A DNA stretch of 40,395 nucleotides from JAGWGI01 sp050749785. GTDB lineage: Archaea > Micrarchaeota > Micrarchaeia > Micrarchaeales > CABMGC01. The notes below the pieces were generated by a model. It had not been told where the DNA came from. It did no database searches and saw only the letters and a list, made by a program, of their open reading frames with translations. The stretch covers positions 1 to 40,395 of the forward strand of contig JBOGSA010000037.1 of NCBI GenBank assembly GCA_050749785.1, given 5' to 3'. Of this stretch, positions 33,062 through 39,482 are shown piece after piece (the stretch's first letter is position 1; every line of letters begins with the position of its first letter). The position numbers and the translations under genes were made by a program.

Positions 33062-33068
33062 CAAAAGT

Positions 33069-34985
33069 TTACTTAACCTGTTTTTCTGCTATTACAAAAC
33101 CATTTTTATTTAGGAAAATAGAAAGCTTATTTATCTTATAGCCTAAAGCTGCACCACGCTTAGCTAATTCGGCTTGCCATTGTGACAGATTGGTAGAAGC
33201 AGAAAATGTGGTTTTAACTTCATATAATGTATCATTGGACGGAATGAATACGTCTAATGCAGTATTACATAAACTTAGCAAAAAGTCTTTTTTGCTATTA
33301 TCCAAGCCGTTTAAGTTATCGCTCAGATATTCTCCAACGCTTATCGCTTTCAGGTCTTGCTTTTTAAGGTATTCGTTCGCTATTGTTTGGCCTATTTGAC
33401 CTATCACGCTAGCATTATCCTTTAACTCTAATAAGTTTTTTACCTTAAGATTAGTGCTTATTTCTATGTCGCACTCCCCCAAGGTAGTCGCGTCATCAAC
33501 CAGTATGTATACGTTATCTCCTATGTTCTTAAATTTTAATTTCTCTTTCCTGTCCAGATCATTCTTCGCCGCAGTAAAAGCGTAATCTTCACCAGTTTCT
33601 TCTTCTGAATTTAACCTGTTCATCTCTCTAGTGTTTTGATATGTAATATAATACTCATTTCCGCCTCTTATTCTGCCCTTAAGTTGCATCTTTGTAAATC
33701 CGTCGCTATGTGGTGTTAAATGTATGATTGCTTTGAAATATTGCATGTTTAATCCTTCACCACCCATCATAGAAGTCATAACCAGAACCTGAACTCTATT
33801 TTTTACCATTTCTTCCAATATAATATCTGGTCTATCTGTTTCTATGCCGCCGTGTATGAATCCGCTCCTAAATCCATTTATTCTTAAGAAATTTGACACT
33901 TCTTCCGCACTTCTCCTCGTTTTTGTAAAAATTAGTATATTGTTCCCTGCCCCAGTTTCTTGCCGTGCTATATCCACAATTTTTTTGTACTTTTTTCTTT
34001 CTAGTATATTAGCTATCTCAACCATTTTTTTGATTCTCTTTTTAACTTTGCCGTTTTGGTTTCTAACATAATAATCGCTAACGTTGATTAGTAACCCCTG
34101 AATATCATCTTCAAAGCATTGGTTTCTAAAATATTCTAATTTCGCTATTTGATAGCAACAACTTTTAAATTCTGCTTTAGATTCTTCAGGGATTTTGTAT
34201 TTTTTAATTATGTAGTTTATATTCTGCAATGACCCAAATATGTCATTTAGGCCGAATTTCTCTGAACCGAAATTATTTATGATGGATAGATAATAACCAA
34301 TCAACTTTGCCGTTATGGCATCGAATCTAGTTCTAAGATGGTCGTTTATTACAAATTTATTTGTATTAACTACCTGTGTTACCGCTCTCTGATCATCGAG
34401 TATGCTTGCATTCATAAGTTTTGCAGTACCGCTTACCTTTGAATTTTCCGATCTGATTGTCGTCCCGCTTACGGGCCGCGTTCTATGTTCCAAGAATCCG
34501 TATGATTTGTTCACTCCAGTTTTGTCGAATTCCTTTTTAAGTAAATGATGCGCCTCGTCTAGATGTATTACGTCAAATTCGTCTATATCAAAGAACCCCC
34601 TGTAGAAATCATTTGTAAAAGTTTGTGGCGTACAAATTATATTCCATTTATACTGGCTTGCATGTCGCCAAAACTTTCTTCGCTCCTCTATAGCTCTACT
34701 ACCATCTAATGAAAATATATTATTTTTTTTTGTATCCATTCCCCACTTTTGCAACTCCCTAATCCAAAGGTTATTTACTAACAATCTAGTTGGTGCTATT
34801 ACTACGAACCTAACGTCATCTCTGGCCATTAACTTTTTGATGCCTTCAATTACGGTTCTACTTTTGCCTGTACCAGTAGGCAGGGCTATAAGTGTGTTTT
34901 TATTTTCCCCATAATTCTGACTAAATATATTAGATATATTCTCTTGATAATCGAATAATGGGATAGCAGTTGCGGCGTCGGTTAT
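33069..34985 (-). CDS. SF2 helicase fused to a PD-(D/E)XK nuclease domain; ATA start proposed
   Basis: This large ATP-dependent DNA helicase-nuclease is coupled to the DGQHR gene. Numbered from the proposed start (638 aa): a Q-motif-like PLFDYQEN (9-16), Walker A LPTGTGKS (35-42), DEAH box LDEAHH (142-147), helicase C-domain TSMMGGEGLN and motif VI QLKGRIRGG (434-442). The C-terminal ~130 residues contain LDVFIPSNDTLYEVKTTF, giving Asp578, Glu589 and Lys591 of a PD-(D/E)XK site, with a flanking NEYLKKQ helix before it. The first ATG (34829) lies after Walker A. No ATG/GTG/TTG occurs upstream in frame, but ATA 34985 overlaps the previous stop (ATAA) and has GGTGA 4 nt before it. The pairing suggests a restriction-like defence role, which is inference. 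Confidence 0.85.
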   Translation of the reverse strand: MTDAATAIPLFDYQENISNIFSQNYGENKNTLIALPTGTGKSRTVIEGIKKLMARDDVRFVVIAPTRLLVNNLWIRELQKWGMDTKKNNIFSLDGSRAIEERRKFWRHASQYKWNIICTPQTFTNDFYRGFFDIDEFDVIHLDEAHHLLKKEFDKTGVNKSYGFLEHRTRPVSGTTIRSENSKVSGTAKLMNASILDDQRAVTQVVNTNKFVINDHLRTRFDAITAKLIGYYLSIINNFGSEKFGLNDIFGSLQNINYIIKKYKIPEESKAEFKSCCYQIAKLEYFRNQCFEDDIQGLLINVSDYYVRNQNGKVKKRIKKMVEIANILERKKYKKIVDIARQETGAGNNILIFTKTRRSAEEVSNFLRINGFRSGFIHGGIETDRPDIILEEMVKNRVQVLVMTSMMGGEGLNMQYFKAIIHLTPHSDGFTKMQLKGRIRGGNEYYITYQNTREMNRLNSEEETGEDYAFTAAKNDLDRKEKLKFKNIGDNVYILVDDATTLGECDIEISTNLKVKNLLELKDNASVIGQIGQTIANEYLKKQDLKAISVGEYLSDNLNGLDNSKKDFLLSLCNTALDVFIPSNDTLYEVKTTFSASTNLSQWQAELAKRGAALGYKINKLSIFLNKNGFVIAEKQVK

Positions 34986-36115
34986 ACTATCACCTTCTTC
35001 GCCGCCCCACTTAACGATTCATCAATTGCTCCTTTTATTTCCTCAGTAAGCTGCTTGAACGCTTTTCTGCTTGTGCCTACTCTCCCACCCTCTCCGGCGG
35101 AACCATTTTTATCATCCTGCGTCTTCCAGTAAGCCGAGGTAACAAATCCGTGGCCAATCTTTTTTAATTTTTCTACGAACTTCTCCTCTGTAAGAACAAG
35201 GTTGCCTTTGTCATCCTTGCAGTAATTTGCGATTTTGTTAAATACCTCATGAAGGACGTACAATCCTGTTGTTTTTTGTATTGCATAGTCTTTTGGATTT
35301 TCAAATGCGTCACCACAAACCGTCCTAAAAGCACCCCAGTAATTATTGAGTATTTTTGCAATCTGCTCGTCACGCTCCGAGCGTATATCAGAGTCACTCA
35401 ATATAATCTTCAACGATTCCGTAAATGATCGTTGTTTTGCAATTCCGCCACGCTGACCGGGCTTGTCCACCCTATCGTTCCATGGCCCGTCCTTAGTAGC
35501 TACCATAATATCCATAATCCCTATTGCTCTTGTAACTACCTCGGCATCTTTTAGTATGCTTACACCTCCCCTATTGTATTTTTCAATAAGGTTTCGGACG
35601 CCTCCTGATTGCTCGGCCCACATTTTTATAAATCGGTCGCTTAAATCAGACCTCACACCCTTTTGCGTCCTATTTATAACGTTAAATAATATTGCTTCCT
35701 GTACCTTAGCCGGTGCGTCTTCATTATCTTTAAATGAAACAAGCACTAATGGCACCTCAAGTTCTCTATACGAAGGATCGTCTGTGACTAATTCTTTCAG
35801 CCCTTCGTACCTGTGTTGCCCATCAATAAGCCATAGGGTAGTAGCGTCTGGAATTTCCAACGTTCCATCCTTAAATGAGACCTTTTCCCCCCTAACACTT
35901 ACCAAGAGTGGCAATGGCGAGATAGTATCACCCTCCTTTAGAAATTTACCAAACTTTCTAGCCCTATCTCTGGAAATGTCTCTTTGGTAACCATCATTTG
36001 TCTCAGGATTGAAACGATCTACTTTAACGCCATGCTCTAGTATTTCTCCAACACTTGTCTTCGTAACGTAGAAGGTTATTCCGTTCTGGGTTGTTTCTAT
36101 TGCATTTAATTTCAC
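34982..36115 (-). CDS. DGQHR-domain (DndB-like) protein
   Basis: This 377-aa protein contains the DGQHR motif (98-102) in TLWLIDGQHRYEGLKEL, preceded by YQRDISRDRARKFGKFL (43-59) and followed by FNVINRTQKGVRSDL (about 144-158). These three blocks define the DGQHR/DndB-like superfamily. Members include DndB, tied to DNA phosphorothioation, and proteins in other DNA-modification or defence islands; some are ParB-like in fold. No dnd, ssp or dpd modification gene is present here. GTG 36115 has GGTG 5 nt upstream and a TATA box at about 36127-36139. The 3' end overlaps the proposed start of the helicase-nuclease. Confidence 0.85.
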   Translation of the reverse strand: MKLNAIETTQNGITFYVTKTSVGEILEHGVKVDRFNPETNDGYQRDISRDRARKFGKFLKEGDTISPLPLLVSVRGEKVSFKDGTLEIPDATTLWLIDGQHRYEGLKELVTDDPSYRELEVPLVLVSFKDNEDAPAKVQEAILFNVINRTQKGVRSDLSDRFIKMWAEQSGGVRNLIEKYNRGGVSILKDAEVVTRAIGIMDIMVATKDGPWNDRVDKPGQRGGIAKQRSFTESLKIILSDSDIRSERDEQIAKILNNYWGAFRTVCGDAFENPKDYAIQKTTGLYVLHEVFNKIANYCKDDKGNLVLTEEKFVEKLKKIGHGFVTSAYWKTQDDKNGSAGEGGRVGTSRKAFKQLTEEIKGAIDESLSGAAKKVIV

Positions 36116-36213
36116 ATTAACACCAGATAATATATAATCTAACTAATATTTATATCCTTCTATAAGAACTAAAATTATAAACATAATATACAAACATAAA
36201 TTATTATTATATC
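36116..36213 (-). promoter_or_regulatory. Promoter of the DGQHR/helicase-nuclease operon
   Basis: This very A/T-rich gap separates the integrase stop from the DGQHR start. On the minus strand, ATTATATATTAT at about 36127-36138 is the TATA box, followed by GGTG (36124-36121) before GTG 36115. The rest contains several more TATA-like runs and no sign of a missing integrase C-terminus: no H-x-x-R or Tyr motif can be read in any frame here. Confidence 0.55.
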
Positions 36214-36846
36214 TTAAGGAAACCTATGATCCTTTAAGCCACGCCATCTCGAAAACCTTCGGTTTACGAGGGCTAGCGTCCCAACGGACTGCAATCTGCC
36301 ACCAGAATCGAAAGTAGAGCCGATTTTGCCCCCACCCAAAATCGGCCGCCTTTTGTTGGACAAAAGACGTAGTTCCTGCGCCTGCTCTATCTCAGACTTG
36401 TGCTTCGATATGAAGGCTATGGTCTCCTTGAACAAAGGAACAGGTATCAATAACGAGTCCATTACCTGAGCCTTTTCGGTCTTCAAGGTAAGCTCCCTCG
36501 TTTCAAAGTCAATGCGGCCTATGTTTACTCTGACCGCCTCGCCTATTCTAAGCCCAAGCTGCGCCTGATAGCTGAATAGGAGTCGGAACTTGTCAGAGTC
36601 TACCGCATGTAAGAATCTACTAAGTTGGACATCGGAAAACGCCTTTGAGAGCGAGCCATATTTCGGCGTCTTCCTCTTTCCAGCAAACCTCTTGGTTTGC
36701 ATTTTATGGAGAATAGACTGCAACTGCTGTAATTGGTGCCATGAAATGTTCATTGACACCTGTTTGATGAATTCGGAGAATTCCGTAAAATCTTCTTTTC
36801 GGAAGATTTTGTTTCGGGATTTCCGAACCCTGCTTTGACGTCGCAA
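36214..36846 (-). CDS. C-terminally truncated tyrosine recombinase (integrase)
   Basis: The protein has a charged N-terminal helical part (residues 15-60). The start of the tyrosine-recombinase catalytic domain follows: AFSDVQLSRFL, then SYQAQLGLRIGEAVRV with catalytic Arg100, and the beta-hairpin lysine in LTLKTEKAQ. It ends at about residue 210 with RFSRWRGLKDHRFP. The H-x-x-R, H/W and Tyr motifs that should follow (about 90 residues) are missing, so it is probably inactive. The frame is open into the tRNA gene (ATG 36954), but residues there are translated tRNA; I propose TTG 36846, and GTG 36759 or ATG 36753 are alternatives. It lies next to the attachment site, as integrases usually do. 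Confidence 0.75.
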   Translation of the reverse strand: MRRQSRVRKSRNKIFRKEDFTEFSEFIKQVSMNISWHQLQQLQSILHKMQTKRFAGKRKTPKYGSLSKAFSDVQLSRFLHAVDSDKFRLLFSYQAQLGLRIGEAVRVNIGRIDFETRELTLKTEKAQVMDSLLIPVPLFKETIAFISKHKSEIEQAQELRLLSNKRRPILGGGKIGSTFDSGGRLQSVGTLALVNRRFSRWRGLKDHRFP

Positions 36847-36851
36847 ATTGG

Positions 36852-36882
36852 ATGTGCAGGGGGAGAGATTTGAACTCTCGAA
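36852..36882 (-). repeat. Right attachment-site copy, inside tRNA-Leu
   Basis: This 31-bp copy is identical to 32857-32887 and forms the T arm and 3' acceptor strand of the intact tRNA-Leu plus 3 bases beyond its discriminator. The identity past the tRNA end supports duplication by integration rather than similarity between two tRNA genes. Confidence 0.75.
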
Positions 36883-36961
36883 GGCGCTAGGCCACAGGAT
36901 CTTAAGTCCTGCGCAATTTTCTGTGGCTTTTGCCAGCCAGACCAGACTCTGCAACCCCTGC
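36855..36961 (-). tRNA. tRNA-Leu(TAA) with an insertion, probably an intron, in the D loop
   Basis: The minus strand gives acceptor GCAGGGG/CCCCTGC, anticodon stem CAGGA/TCCTG with loop CTTAAGA (anticodon TAA), a class II variable arm (GGC-CTAGC-GCC) and T arm GAGAG-TTCAAAT-CTCTC, with discriminator A. The total is 107 nt, about 20 more than usual. The excess lies in the D loop, between GCAGAGTCTGGTC and the TTGC that closes the D stem. The extra sequence folds as TCTG-(GC)-TGGC-AAAA-GCCA-CAGA. Position 20/21 introns are known in archaea, so a small intron is the likely explanation. The gene starts 2 nt after the PAC2 gene stop. Confidence 0.88.
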
Positions 36962-36963
36962 AG

Positions 36964-37683
36964 CTAAGCGTACATAGATGGGCCGGTCGCATCTACTGCA
37001 TTCTTGTAGCTCTCGTGCGAATCGCGCGCCTTCTGCAATATCTCCTTCACCTTGCCCTCAACAAGCTTTGCCTCCTTGACTAACTCGTCTGTGCTCACCT
37101 CCATGTTGATTATCTTCTTGAGGTTTGTAATGGCAGTAACCGCGTATCTTGGGTCCATCACCGCAGGATCCACCTGCACGAGCAGGTCTATTACCGGTAT
37201 ATTGAACTGCGAAGCGTTTGCAAGCAAAAGCGCACTCACTCCGGCAACCACTCCCTCGCCTATCGCATTTATCTTTGCGCTCTTAATCTTATCCGATAGC
37301 TGTTTTGTAGTTCCTATTGCGTATGCAAGGCCTGTTGGCTTTGGCGTTGGCATTCCGCCAATCGAGACAACCATCGATATCCCTTGCTTGCGTATGAATT
37401 CAAGCAGTTCGTCAGTTAGTTGGTATATTACTTCTATTGGGATTGTGAATTCTGACATTATAACCACAAGTTTGTACTTCTCATCTTTGTAAATCCTAAC
37501 AGGAAACATCGGCGTTCCGCCGTGCACTGCAGCAATCGGAGGGAAAAGGTCACTTGTTATGTAGCCGATATAATCCATCTTGAGCTTCTCGATTATGTAG
37601 CTATTCGCCATCGGACCCACAAGTCCTGCTCCTGGAAATCCCTCGATAAGTGTGTATCCCTTCAGCTTTGCATCCTTGATCAT
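36964..37683 (-). CDS. PAC2 family protein (proteasome assembly chaperone-like)
   Basis: This archaeal PAC2/COG2047-like protein has 239 aa. It has TLIEGFPGAGLVGPMANSYI near the N-terminus, DYIGYITSDLFPPIAAVHGG, then a Rossmann-like core with VVSIGGMPTPKPTG and NAIGEGVVAGVSALLLANAS. The family is related to the eukaryotic proteasome assembly chaperone PAC2, but its archaeal role is not settled. The frame is open to 37764, yet the conserved part begins at ATG 37683, so I start there. No strong ribosome binding site is visible. The tRNA-Leu gene follows immediately and may be cotranscribed. Confidence 0.88.
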   Translation of the reverse strand: MIKDAKLKGYTLIEGFPGAGLVGPMANSYIIEKLKMDYIGYITSDLFPPIAAVHGGTPMFPVRIYKDEKYKLVVIMSEFTIPIEVIYQLTDELLEFIRKQGISMVVSIGGMPTPKPTGLAYAIGTTKQLSDKIKSAKINAIGEGVVAGVSALLLANASQFNIPVIDLLVQVDPAVMDPRYAVTAITNLKKIINMEVSTDELVKEAKLVEGKVKEILQKARDSHESYKNAVDATGPSMYA

Positions 37684-37815
37684 TTTTATTTCTATGATAA
37701 AATCGCCAATTAGATTTCGCACTAAAGGTTCAAAAACATTCCCGAAACGTGTCCAAAAACACATTTTTCGGGGGAAAAACCGCAGATTGCTTATATTGCT
37801 GACGTATCCTCGACG

Positions 37816-37862
37816 TTAAATATATAAATGTATACTTCCGAGATAGCATCGAGGGTGAAATA
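37816..37862 (+). promoter_or_regulatory. Strong promoter and GGTGA site of the duplicated-motif protein gene
   Basis: TTAAATATATAAA (37816-37828) is a near-ideal archaeal TATA box. A leader of about 10-15 nt carries GGTGA at 37854-37858, 4 nt before the ATG. The quality of both signals suggests high expression. Confidence 0.65.
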
Positions 37863-38087
37863 ATGGCAGAACGAGTAGGACGCGAAAAAATAAGCAGAGA
37901 AGACGGGTATCTGTATTTCCTAGGAAAGGACGGATACGTATGGAGAACACCAATGAAGACAAACCCAAGGGGCAGAAAGGCCAAGGTTGGATCTGAAAAG
38001 GTTAGCAGGGCAGACGGTTACCTGTATTTCATCGACAAGGGTGGATACGTAGCCAGAGCAAAGATGAACAGGAAGGGCAGAAAGTAA
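37863..38087 (+). CDS. Small basic protein made of two repeated motifs (74 aa)
   Basis: The whole protein is two copies of one ~35-residue unit: residues 5-39 and 42-74, each V-G-x-E-K-x-S-R-x-D-G-Y-L-Y-F, then a K-x-G-Y-V-x-R turn and a basic tail ending R/K-G-R-K. The Y-L-Y-F and G-Y-V strands suggest a short beta-hairpin per unit, with Lys/Arg patches that could bind nucleic acid. I do not recognise a named family, and the function is unknown. The strong promoter and the isolated position suggest an abundant stand-alone protein, perhaps a chromatin- or ribosome-associated one; that is a guess. Confidence 0.8.
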   Translation: MAERVGREKISREDGYLYFLGKDGYVWRTPMKTNPRGRKAKVGSEKVSRADGYLYFIDKGGYVARAKMNRKGRK

Positions 38088-38137
38088 ATTTTTTGGGGCT
38101 TAGTGCCCCATTTCTCTTTATTATTCCTATCCTAATT

Positions 38138-38488
38138 CTATTTGCTTGCGATCTTAGAGCTTATCGGAAGCGCCATCAGCTTTATTCCAAGAGGCCCGCT
38201 GTAGGCGAACTTTCCATCGAACTCAAGGCGCAGTTCAAATATCATCTTCTGTCCGGATTCTATATCGACCGGCAGGCTGTGGTTCATTTTCTTTAGAAGG
38301 AATGGCTTGTCGACATCGATCTTCAGAACCCGCATAGGGACCGTCTCGGTGTTGGAGAATGGCAGCTTGTACACAAACTTCTTCTTGGCCTTCATCCCGT
38401 TTACACTGTGCATAGTGGTATTGTAGCCAATATTGATTTGAGTTATCTCTATCGGTATGCTCTTGAAGAACGGTAACCTGAAGTCCAT
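38138..38488 (-). CDS. Hypothetical protein, beta-rich (116 aa)
   Basis: No family is recognised. The sequence is rich in alternating hydrophobic strands (IPIEITQINIGYN, FVYKLPFSN, MIFELRLEFDGKF), with hydrophobic ends but no clear membrane helix. It could be an immunoglobulin-like or LEA14-like beta-sandwich. The frame is open to 38518, but GGTGA at 38498-38494 lies 5 nt before ATG 38488, which gives MDFRLPFF; I use that start. Confidence 0.65.
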   Translation of the reverse strand: MDFRLPFFKSIPIEITQINIGYNTTMHSVNGMKAKKKFVYKLPFSNTETVPMRVLKIDVDKPFLLKKMNHSLPVDIESGQKMIFELRLEFDGKFAYSGPLGIKLMALPISSKIASK

Positions 38489-38546
38489 GAAATTCACCAT
38501 ATACAACTTAGCGTTCAATCAATAAAAAGTGATGCCTCTAGTTATC

Positions 38547-39152
38547 CTATCTATTTAGGACTGGAACCTTCAGCTTCGCCATATTTACTAAAGCGTCACG
38601 AGCTTCAGGTAATTTCCTTACCCCATCAAGTTGCATGAAATGGTTGCCGGATTCGGTTATCGTCAGCTTTCCACCAAGATTCTGATGGAGCTTGTTTGCC
38701 TCCTCAACAGGTACGCACACGTCTCTCCTGCAATGTATGAATTCAAACTTGTCGCATCGCTCCGCTACTTTATTATAATTGATCTCAGGTTCAAAAAAAG
38801 AGTGTAGTTGCGGATATGTGAGTCTGTGCGTAAAGCCTGCGATGAGCACTGCGCCGCCTATCCTCTTGTTTTTGCCCAGTCTCTCGATGTATCGCAGCGT
38901 AGCAACAGCGCCAAGGCTCTGCGAAATAAAGAATGTGTTTTCATCAGGTTCGACAACATTTTCCGAGATCGTCCCGATCCAGTCCTCGATTCTAGGATAG
39001 AAAAGGCTGCGCATTGACCTGTTCATTTGGGGCACAGAGACTTGAAAGCCAAGCTCCTCTAGTTGCACCTTCATCCATGGCCGCCATGCCTCTTCCGGAT
39101 ACCCAGTCCACCCGTGGATTAGGAATACCCTGCCACCCTGCACGGAATTCAT
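38547..39152 (-). CDS. RBBP9/YdeN-like alpha/beta hydrolase
   Basis: This is a small serine hydrolase of the RBBP9/YdeN type (201 aa). The N-terminal VFLIHGWTGYPEEAWRPW fits the family, with the nucleophile in FISQSLGAVATL (Ser79, with Ser-Gln replacing the usual Gly-His), the acid in HCRRDVCVPVEEA (Asp144) and the catalytic His171 in SGNHFM. The substrate is unknown; relatives act as esterases or aminopeptidase-like hydrolases. A TATA-like AATTATA lies close upstream (about 39164-39172), so the transcript may start at or after the ATG. In that case GTG 39143, three codons in, would be the real start. Confidence 0.85.
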   Translation of the reverse strand: MNSVQGGRVFLIHGWTGYPEEAWRPWMKVQLEELGFQVSVPQMNRSMRSLFYPRIEDWIGTISENVVEPDENTFFISQSLGAVATLRYIERLGKNKRIGGAVLIAGFTHRLTYPQLHSFFEPEINYNKVAERCDKFEFIHCRRDVCVPVEEANKLHQNLGGKLTITESGNHFMQLDGVRKLPEARDALVNMAKLKVPVLNR

Positions 39153-39214
39153 TCTGTATGTATAATTTAAAAGCCTTATGTATTAATTCTAACTTGCACA
39201 GTTGCCAAAAGATT

Positions 39215-39289
39215 CGGGTGTGACGGGATTTGAACCCGCAACCTCCGGCTCCGCAAGCCAATGCGCTATCCAAGTTGCGCCGATAACCC
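39215..39289 (-). tRNA. tRNA-Arg(GCG) with mismatched acceptor stem
   Basis: From position 10 onward the minus-strand sequence is an excellent tRNA-Arg: D arm GCGC-AACTTGGATA-GCGC, anticodon stem TTGGC/GCCGG with loop TTGCGGA (anticodon GCG), T arm GCGGG-TTCAAAT-CCCGT, acceptor 3' strand CACACCC and discriminator G. The 5' nine bases, GGGTTATCG, pair with the 3' strand only at the first four positions; positions 5-7 do not pair. The expected GGGTGTG is not found within the next 150 bp. The gene may be degenerate, may use an unusual intron, or may have had its 5' end replaced. Confidence 0.7.
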
Positions 39290-39352
39290 CGATTAACTCT
39301 CATTTCAACCATAGCAACCCCGACCAAACAATTCTGCGCAAGCGAACCCCGA
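39285..39352. repeat. Three AACCCCGA repeats upstream of tRNA-Arg
   Basis: AACCCCGA occurs at 39285-39292, 39316-39323 and 39345-39352, with spacings of 31 and 29 bp. The first copy overlaps the 5' end of the tRNA-Arg. The interspaced sequences are unrelated. The rest of 39353-39482 is A/T-rich, with a TATA-like TTTATAAA at about 39380 and nothing else I can identify. Confidence 0.45.
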
Positions 39353-39482
39353 TTTTTCAATGAATTAATACGCTTCAAAATTTATAAACACCTAACGTTC
39401 AGTTTTCCCCAAATTCGAACATAGCAACTTATGCAATAAAAATACTTTCGAAGAAAGTAAACATTGCAGAAGTTACTTTTAT

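Larger units (their letters stand above)
32857..36882 (-). mobile_element. Integrated element at the 3' end of tRNA-Leu
   Basis: A roughly 4 kb insertion is bounded by perfect 31-bp direct repeats (32857-32887 and 36852-36882). The repeats contain the tRNA-Leu T-arm, acceptor 3' strand, discriminator and 4 bases beyond the tRNA end. This is the standard result of tyrosine-recombinase integration into a tRNA gene. Its cargo, all on the minus strand, is a truncated integrase next to the intact tRNA, a DGQHR-domain gene and a helicase-nuclease gene. The region is visibly richer in A/T, and its codons end more often in A/T than those of the neighbours, supporting foreign origin. No replication gene is seen, so this is probably an integrative island or a decayed remnant. 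Confidence 0.8.

Noticed and set aside
33069..34829. Helicase-nuclease starting at ATG 34829
   Set aside because: This start would remove the Q-like motif and Walker A, which are encoded in the same open frame just upstream.
36847..36954. Integrase start at ATG 36954
   Set aside because: The first ~36 codons would be a translation of the tRNA-Leu gene, with no protein-like conservation.
39285..39352. CRISPR array made of the AACCCCGA repeats
   Set aside because: The repeats are only 8 bp, only three in number, and one overlaps a tRNA; there are no cas genes.
38992..39378. 128-codon minus-strand ORF across the tRNA-Arg
   Set aside because: It overlaps the RBBP9-like hydrolase and the tRNA in another frame, and its product shows no family pattern.
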